Part shown: piece after piece, positions 60,105 to 64,000 of the stretch
Numbering within the stretch: position 1 is the stretch's first letter
How the letters are laid out: each line of letters starts with the position of its first letter
Assembly: GCA_023461435.1 (NCBI GenBank)
Contig: JAEYLC010000048.1
Coordinates: forward strand, 1 to 64,000
Direction: 5' to 3'
Length of the DNA stretch: 64,000 nt
Source: Bacillota bacterium
Lineage (GTDB): Bacteria; Bacillota; Clostridia; Christensenellales; SZUA-584
Made by a program: the position numbers and the translations under genes
The notes under the pieces: generated by a model
Told to the model about the DNA's origin: nothing
Database searches by the model: none
The model's input: the letters and a program-made list of their open reading frames with translations, nothing else

Positions 60105-62327
60105 TTAATATTTGCCGAAGTCATCGCCGCCCAGCACAATGGTCTCCTTTTTAGGCCGACTGACAACGGCTTTCACGTCTTCCCTGCTGGTGATATTGGG
60201 CCTGTTCCCGCCTCTTAACTGGAAGCCCGACACCATATCACGCAGCATCTCAGCCTGGCTGGAAAGCTCCTCGCTCGCCGCAGCCGTCTCTTCCGAGGTC
60301 GCCGAGTTGGTCTGCACCACGCGCAACATCTGATCGATGCTGGTATTGATCTGCGTGATGCCGAGCACCTGCTCACCAGATGCCACGGCGATCTGCGCCA
60401 CGAGCTCCGCCGCCTCATCCACACCGCTCACGATGCTCTGCAGCGCGTCGGCCGTCATGTCCGCAATCTTGGTGCCCGACCCAACGATCGAGATCGAGTT
60501 CTCGATCAGCTCGGTGGTCTCCTTGGCCGCTTGCGCCGACCGGGCCGCGAGATTCCTCACTTCCTCCGCCACGACGCCGAAGCCCTTTCCGTGCACACCC
60601 GCGCGCGCCGCCTCAACCGCCGCGTTGAGCGCCAATATATTGGTCTGGAACGCGATATCGTCGATCACCTTGATGATCCTGCTAATGCTCTCCGAGGCCG
60701 ACTTGATCTCCTCCATCGCCTTTTGCATCTTCTCCATCTGGCTGTTGCCCACCGAGGCGTCCGCTTTTGCGGTCTTCACAAGCTCATTCGCGTTGTTTGC
60801 ATTTTCCGCGTTCTGGCTTGCCTGCGCCGCGATCTGCGTCACGGTCGAGGTCAGTTGGTCAATTTCGCTCGCCTGCTCTGTCGCGCCCTGTGAGATCGTC
60901 TGGCTGCCGTCCGATACCAGCCTGGAGCCGGACGCCACCTGGCTGGATGCCGTTTCGATCTCAGTCAGCACATCATCGAACGCCACGATGCTCTTGTTGA
61001 TCGATTCCTTGAGCCTCGAGAACCCGCCTTTGTATTCTGAGATGATGCTGACCGTCATGTCCCCGCGCGCGATGTGCTCCAAGATGTCCGTCACTTCGTC
61101 GATGTAGCGCTTCACCGTCTCGACCGTTGAATTCAGCGCATCCTTGATCAGTGCGTAGTCTCCCTTGAAGTCGCCCGACACGCTGACATCGAGATTGCCT
61201 TCCGCAAGCCCCGAGAGCACCTCGGTCGATTCCTTGATCGGCGCGATCGTCGCGTCGAGCGTCGCGTTGATGCCGTCAACGATATCGCGGTATATGCCTT
61301 GATGCTTATCCACATCCACGCGCACATTGAGGTCGCCTTCCTTGGCCGCGCCGATCAGTATGGACGTATCGCTTTCGAGCGCCTTGATCGACCTGGTGAT
61401 CGTGCCGATCGCTTCGCGCATCTGCCCGATTTCATCCTTTCTCGGATAGACCGCGAGCGTAATATCGGTATCGCCCAGCGCGAGCCGCTGCACATGCTGC
61501 GTGAGCCTCTTGATCGGCTGACTGAAGCCTCTCGCAATCAGAATACCGATCAGCACCGAGAATATCAGCACAAGCCCTGCGGCACCCATGGTGACATTAA
61601 CGGCTGTCGATGAAGTTTCCTTCGTTTGTGCATCCTGTTTGGTGGAGTTTTCTGTAATGACATATTTCAAGGAGTTAAGCGTACTTGACACCTTGCCTTC
61701 CGCTGTTTTCAACTCGCCAAAATGCATTATGTCATTGAACACATCATCCCTCTGGCCATTTTTTATTTTATCGATTGCATCTTTGAATAAAGCGATATAG
61801 ATATCAAACTCAGATTTCATCGTCTGATATTCGTCTTTGGCATCTGCAGACACCTTGCTTTCAAGCAGCGACAGCGTTGATGAATACGTCTTCCTGTCAG
61901 TTTCAAGCAGCGTTATATTGGCTTCCAAGTCATCTTCTGCGCTCATTAACGTTTGTCTCAAATCGATGCAGCCTTTACTAAACAGATCGGATAATGATGC
62001 CACCGCCTGAACGGGCTTCAACATGTTCGAATACATGTTATTTGCCGCATTGCTGATCGACAGCATATTCATGACGGCAAAGCCGCCGATAGCTGCAGCC
62101 AACACCGCGACAAGCAAAAATCCGAGCAGCAGCTTTGGCGCAATTTTCATGTTGCCCAAAAAAGATGATTTTCGTATTTTCGGTTCTTTGCTCGCGCGTT
62201 TCTTTTTCCTTAATTTTCGCCTCGTCTGACCATCCTGTTCCTCAGCAGCTTCAGTCGGCTCCATCATGACTTTAAGCTGTTCACCGTTGTCATTACCTTC
62301 GATTCCCATGTTTTTCTTGAGTTTCAT
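60105..62327 (-). CDS. Methyl-accepting chemotaxis protein, poly-HAMP type (receptor 3)
   Basis: A 740-aa receptor. The N-terminal tail (GNDNGEQLKVMMEPTEAAEEQDGQT) is close to receptor 1; the sensor (FAVMNMLSISNAANNMYSNMLKPVQAVASLSDLFSKGCIDLRQTLM) is close to receptor 2; the HAMP array and signalling part are nearly identical to receptor 1 (GFSQPIKRLTQHVQRLALGDTDITLAVY). The tail reads LGGDDFGKY. It lies next to the intact epimerase, so its flank probably represents the original arrangement from which receptor 2 was copied. The ATG has GGAGG 12 bases upstream, long spacing shared by the three. Confidence 0.93.
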   Translation of the reverse strand: MKLKKNMGIEGNDNGEQLKVMMEPTEAAEEQDGQTRRKLRKKKRASKEPKIRKSSFLGNMKIAPKLLLGFLLVAVLAAAIGGFAVMNMLSISNAANNMYSNMLKPVQAVASLSDLFSKGCIDLRQTLMSAEDDLEANITLLETDRKTYSSTLSLLESKVSADAKDEYQTMKSEFDIYIALFKDAIDKIKNGQRDDVFNDIMHFGELKTAEGKVSSTLNSLKYVITENSTKQDAQTKETSSTAVNVTMGAAGLVLIFSVLIGILIARGFSQPIKRLTQHVQRLALGDTDITLAVYPRKDEIGQMREAIGTITRSIKALESDTSILIGAAKEGDLNVRVDVDKHQGIYRDIVDGINATLDATIAPIKESTEVLSGLAEGNLDVSVSGDFKGDYALIKDALNSTVETVKRYIDEVTDILEHIARGDMTVSIISEYKGGFSRLKESINKSIVAFDDVLTEIETASSQVASGSRLVSDGSQTISQGATEQASEIDQLTSTVTQIAAQASQNAENANNANELVKTAKADASVGNSQMEKMQKAMEEIKSASESISRIIKVIDDIAFQTNILALNAAVEAARAGVHGKGFGVVAEEVRNLAARSAQAAKETTELIENSISIVGSGTKIADMTADALQSIVSGVDEAAELVAQIAVASGEQVLGITQINTSIDQMLRVVQTNSATSEETAAASEELSSQAEMLRDMVSGFQLRGGNRPNITSREDVKAVVSRPKKETIVLGGDDFGKY

Positions 62328-62423
62328 GATTGGTCAATTCCTCCGTATTTATTTTAGTCGGTTATATATGACAATAAAAACCGAACGATAAATCAGATAG
62401 GATGCCTTAAATTTATGGAACAT

Positions 62424-62435
62424 TTATTTATAAAC
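62424..62435 (-). promoter_or_regulatory. Shared 12-mer upstream of receptor 3
   Basis: GTTTATAAATAA on the minus strand, 97 bp before the start; followed by ATAAATTTAAGGCATCCTATCTGATTTATC-like sequence also seen before receptor 2. Confidence 0.45.
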
Positions 62436-62541
62436 TTGAATATGACAACAAAACGAAACACTTAAAAAATTCGAAAATTTTCGACAATTTACGAAAAAAA
62501 ATGTACATTTTTCGTAGAATGTGGTCTGAAGCAAAATTGTA

Positions 62542-63528
62542 TTATTTTTTTTCATTTTCATTATGCCATTTCACAGTATCGCGCATCGTTTCTTCAAGCG
62601 ACCGCGGACAAAGCCCAAGCTCTGTTTTGGCTTTTTCGTTGGATATTTTAACGCCCGAAGTCACGACATCCACAGTCTCCCGTGTGATGATCGGCGTCTT
62701 TTGCGCAAGACGGTAATAAACGCTCAATATGCCCGCAGCCGCCCTGATCACAAAAACCGGCAGATCGACTGTTTTTAAGTCCCTGCCCATGCACCGGCCG
62801 ATGAGCTTGATCATCCGGGAGATCGTGCACTCCTCGCCGGAGAGGATATAGCCTTCGCCCTTCCCGCCGCGCTGCCACGCGCGGATGATGCCGTCCGCCA
62901 CATCGCGCACATCCACAAAATCGTATTTACCGGCGAAGCAGGGCTGAATGCCGCGGGCGCGGATGTACTTTTTAAACATGATGCCCGTCATCGAGGTGCG
63001 GTAATCATACGGGCCGATCACACCGGTCGGGTAAACGGTGACGGCATTGAGGCCGCGGTTCTCACACGCGTCCATCACCTCGAGCGTGGCGGCCAGCTTG
63101 GTGCGGCTGTACTCGTCCCCGCACAGCGAAAGATCGGGATTCACCGTTTCCTCGATACTGTTGCCTGCTGAGGGTATGAGCGCGTGAATGCTCGACACAT
63201 AAACCAAGCGGCGAACGCCATGCTTTAAGCAGGCGTCCACGATATTTTTAACGCCGCCCACGTTGATATCACTGAGCTTTTGCTTATCCGTGCCGGACAT
63301 ATGAATATAGCCCGCGAGATGGAACACATCGGTGCAGCCGCGCACTGCGTCATCCACAGCCTGCGCGTCCCGGATGTCGCAGCGGACAATTTCTTTGGCA
63401 TATGGTTCGATGTATGACGAATCGCCGCCGTTCTGCACCATCAGCCGCAGATCATGAAAGCCGCTGTCGTAGAGCAGCTTCACGAGCACCTTGCCGATAT
63501 GGCCTCTCGCCCCGGTCACAAGCCGCAT
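62542..63528 (-). CDS. NAD-dependent epimerase/reductase (extended SDR)
   Basis: A 328-aa extended short-chain dehydrogenase. NAD(P) motif VTGARGHIGKVL, VFHLAGYIHMSG, catalytic Ser in LVYVSSIHAL and YSRTKLAA (YxxxK), then the VYPTGVIGPYDYRTSMTG substrate-side segment, as in dihydroflavonol-4-reductase-like and hopanoid/sugar epimerase relatives. The substrate is unknown. GAGGAG lies 6 bases before the ATG, 4 bp after the stop of the small membrane protein gene, so they are cotranscribed. Confidence 0.88.
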   Translation of the reverse strand: MRLVTGARGHIGKVLVKLLYDSGFHDLRLMVQNGGDSSYIEPYAKEIVRCDIRDAQAVDDAVRGCTDVFHLAGYIHMSGTDKQKLSDINVGGVKNIVDACLKHGVRRLVYVSSIHALIPSAGNSIEETVNPDLSLCGDEYSRTKLAATLEVMDACENRGLNAVTVYPTGVIGPYDYRTSMTGIMFKKYIRARGIQPCFAGKYDFVDVRDVADGIIRAWQRGGKGEGYILSGEECTISRMIKLIGRCMGRDLKTVDLPVFVIRAAAGILSVYYRLAQKTPIITRETVDVVTSGVKISNEKAKTELGLCPRSLEETMRDTVKWHNENEKK

Positions 63529-63531
63529 CGA

Positions 63532-63873
63532 TTACTCCTCGTATTTGACCGGGACCATCGCGAGCACAACGCTCATGATATACACCACGGCTGGTATGCA
63601 CAGCCACGGGAACCCGAAGACCAGCACGACAAGCGTGACGATGAACATGATAATAGACCCAAGCAGATTATGCCGTTTCACGAGCAGCGCGCCGACAATA
63701 CCGAGCACATTGGCCGCAAGCAGCACGATGGCATAGATTTGCACGCTTGCAGGATCGTGCGGCAGCAACACATCTTGGGCTGTATAGGGCAGCACCCGCA
63801 TCATGGACAGTACCGACAATATGATTCCTGTTAAGCCTGCGGCCAAGCCGAGGCCGATCTCCAACTTGCGCAT
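63532..63873 (-). CDS. Small four-helix membrane protein
   Basis: A 113-aa protein with about four membrane helices (GLGLAAGLTGIILSVLSMM, IYAIVLLAANVLGIVGALLV, LLGSIIMFIVTLVVLVFGFPW, AVVYIMSVVLAMV), similar in layout to DUF4064-type proteins; function unknown. The ATG at 63873 has GAGGG 5 bases upstream; the frame is open further up but without a better site. It is directly before the epimerase gene. Confidence 0.7.
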   Translation of the reverse strand: MRKLEIGLGLAAGLTGIILSVLSMMRVLPYTAQDVLLPHDPASVQIYAIVLLAANVLGIVGALLVKRHNLLGSIIMFIVTLVVLVFGFPWLCIPAVVYIMSVVLAMVPVKYEE

Positions 63874-63973
63874 AGTATCCCTCACTGCATTCGTCTTTTC
63901 CGTATTATACCGCACAAAGGGCTTTTCGGCAATGCGCCTTAGGCGCATACCCTGCCTGCCATAAGAATGCATT

Positions 63974-64000
63974 GAAAAAGCCGCGCGTTCTGCGCGGCTT
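63974..64000 (-). terminator. Terminator of a minus-strand gene beyond the right edge
   Basis: AAGCCGCGC (63978-63986) pairs with GCGCGGCTT (63992-64000); on the minus strand TTTTT follows. It ends a transcript entering from outside the window. Confidence 0.65.

Noticed and set aside
57090..62440. Sigma-28 type promoter before the chemoreceptors
   Set aside because: TAAA elements are present, but no GCCGATAA-like -10 occurs at the right distance in all copies.
1..64000. tRNA, rRNA, CRISPR arrays, transposases or prophage genes
   Set aside because: I saw no tRNA T-arm with a matching cloverleaf, no rRNA, no regularly spaced repeats with spacers, and no transposase, integrase or phage structural gene.

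Overview
The window looks like a chromosome segment of an anaerobic, motile member of the Clostridia (Firmicutes). Evidence: the dnaX-ybaB-recR-yaaL block, DUF421/DUF4363 and obg-yhbY pairs, Gram-positive lipoproteins without outer-membrane genes, a tetrahydrofolate riboswitch on a folT-type ECF gene, HD-GYP/EAL c-di-GMP enzymes, an oxygen-sensitive 2-hydroxyacyl-CoA dehydratase activase, and WXG/LXG-like type VII secretion genes. Most housekeeping genes are GC-rich. The stretch 16.5-27.2 kb, and to a lesser degree the first 4.5 kb, is visibly AT-richer. Species level cannot be read from the sequence.

Layout: 0-4.6 kb, the end of a membrane protein, a small unknown gene and a 1365-aa secreted protein built from a ~320-residue super-repeat. 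4.7-8.9 kb, a coupled FAD-oxidoreductase / DUF1667 / radical-SAM operon behind a promoter, a possible leader peptide and an attenuator-like hairpin. 9.1-16.3 kb, an orphan gene, GNAT-yhbY-obg-nth, DUF421/DUF4363, a nitroreductase and rodA. 16.4-27.3 kb, a minus-strand island read from one strong promoter: small WXG-like proteins, two intact LXG-like putative secreted effectors, membrane-anchored partners, a family of lipoproteins, and several decayed copies (an effector broken by one TAG, two lipoproteins reduced to the signal peptide, one truncated WXG-like gene). 27.4-30.2 kb, dnaX operon. 30.3-36 kb, c-di-GMP region: three related HD-GYP genes with separate promoters, an XRE regulator and an EAL gene. 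36.2-40.3 kb, dapF (first catalytic Cys changed to Ser), folT with riboswitch, DUF998, and a two-component system. 40.4-45.3 kb, its likely target ABC exporter, then mreC-mreD. 45.5-50 kb, a Cache chemoreceptor, a GNAT protein and dapB with a possible structured leader. 50.3-54.6 kb, a 1410-aa dehydratase activase. 54.6-62.3 kb, three tandem mosaic poly-HAMP chemoreceptors. 62.5-64 kb, an NAD-dependent epimerase/reductase and a small membrane protein.

Working together: dapF and dapB supply diaminopimelate/lysine, while rodA, mreC and mreD act in rod-shape wall growth. The HD-GYP and EAL proteins degrade c-di-GMP and, with four chemoreceptors, suggest control of motility. The two-component system probably senses a cell-envelope stress and switches on the neighbouring exporter through TGAC-type sites found at both promoters. 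The most unusual parts are the 16.5-27.2 kb island, where the same effector-type domain occurs behind both a WXG-like N-terminus and a lipoprotein signal, and the chemoreceptor array, where a fragment of the neighbouring epimerase gene records the duplication.
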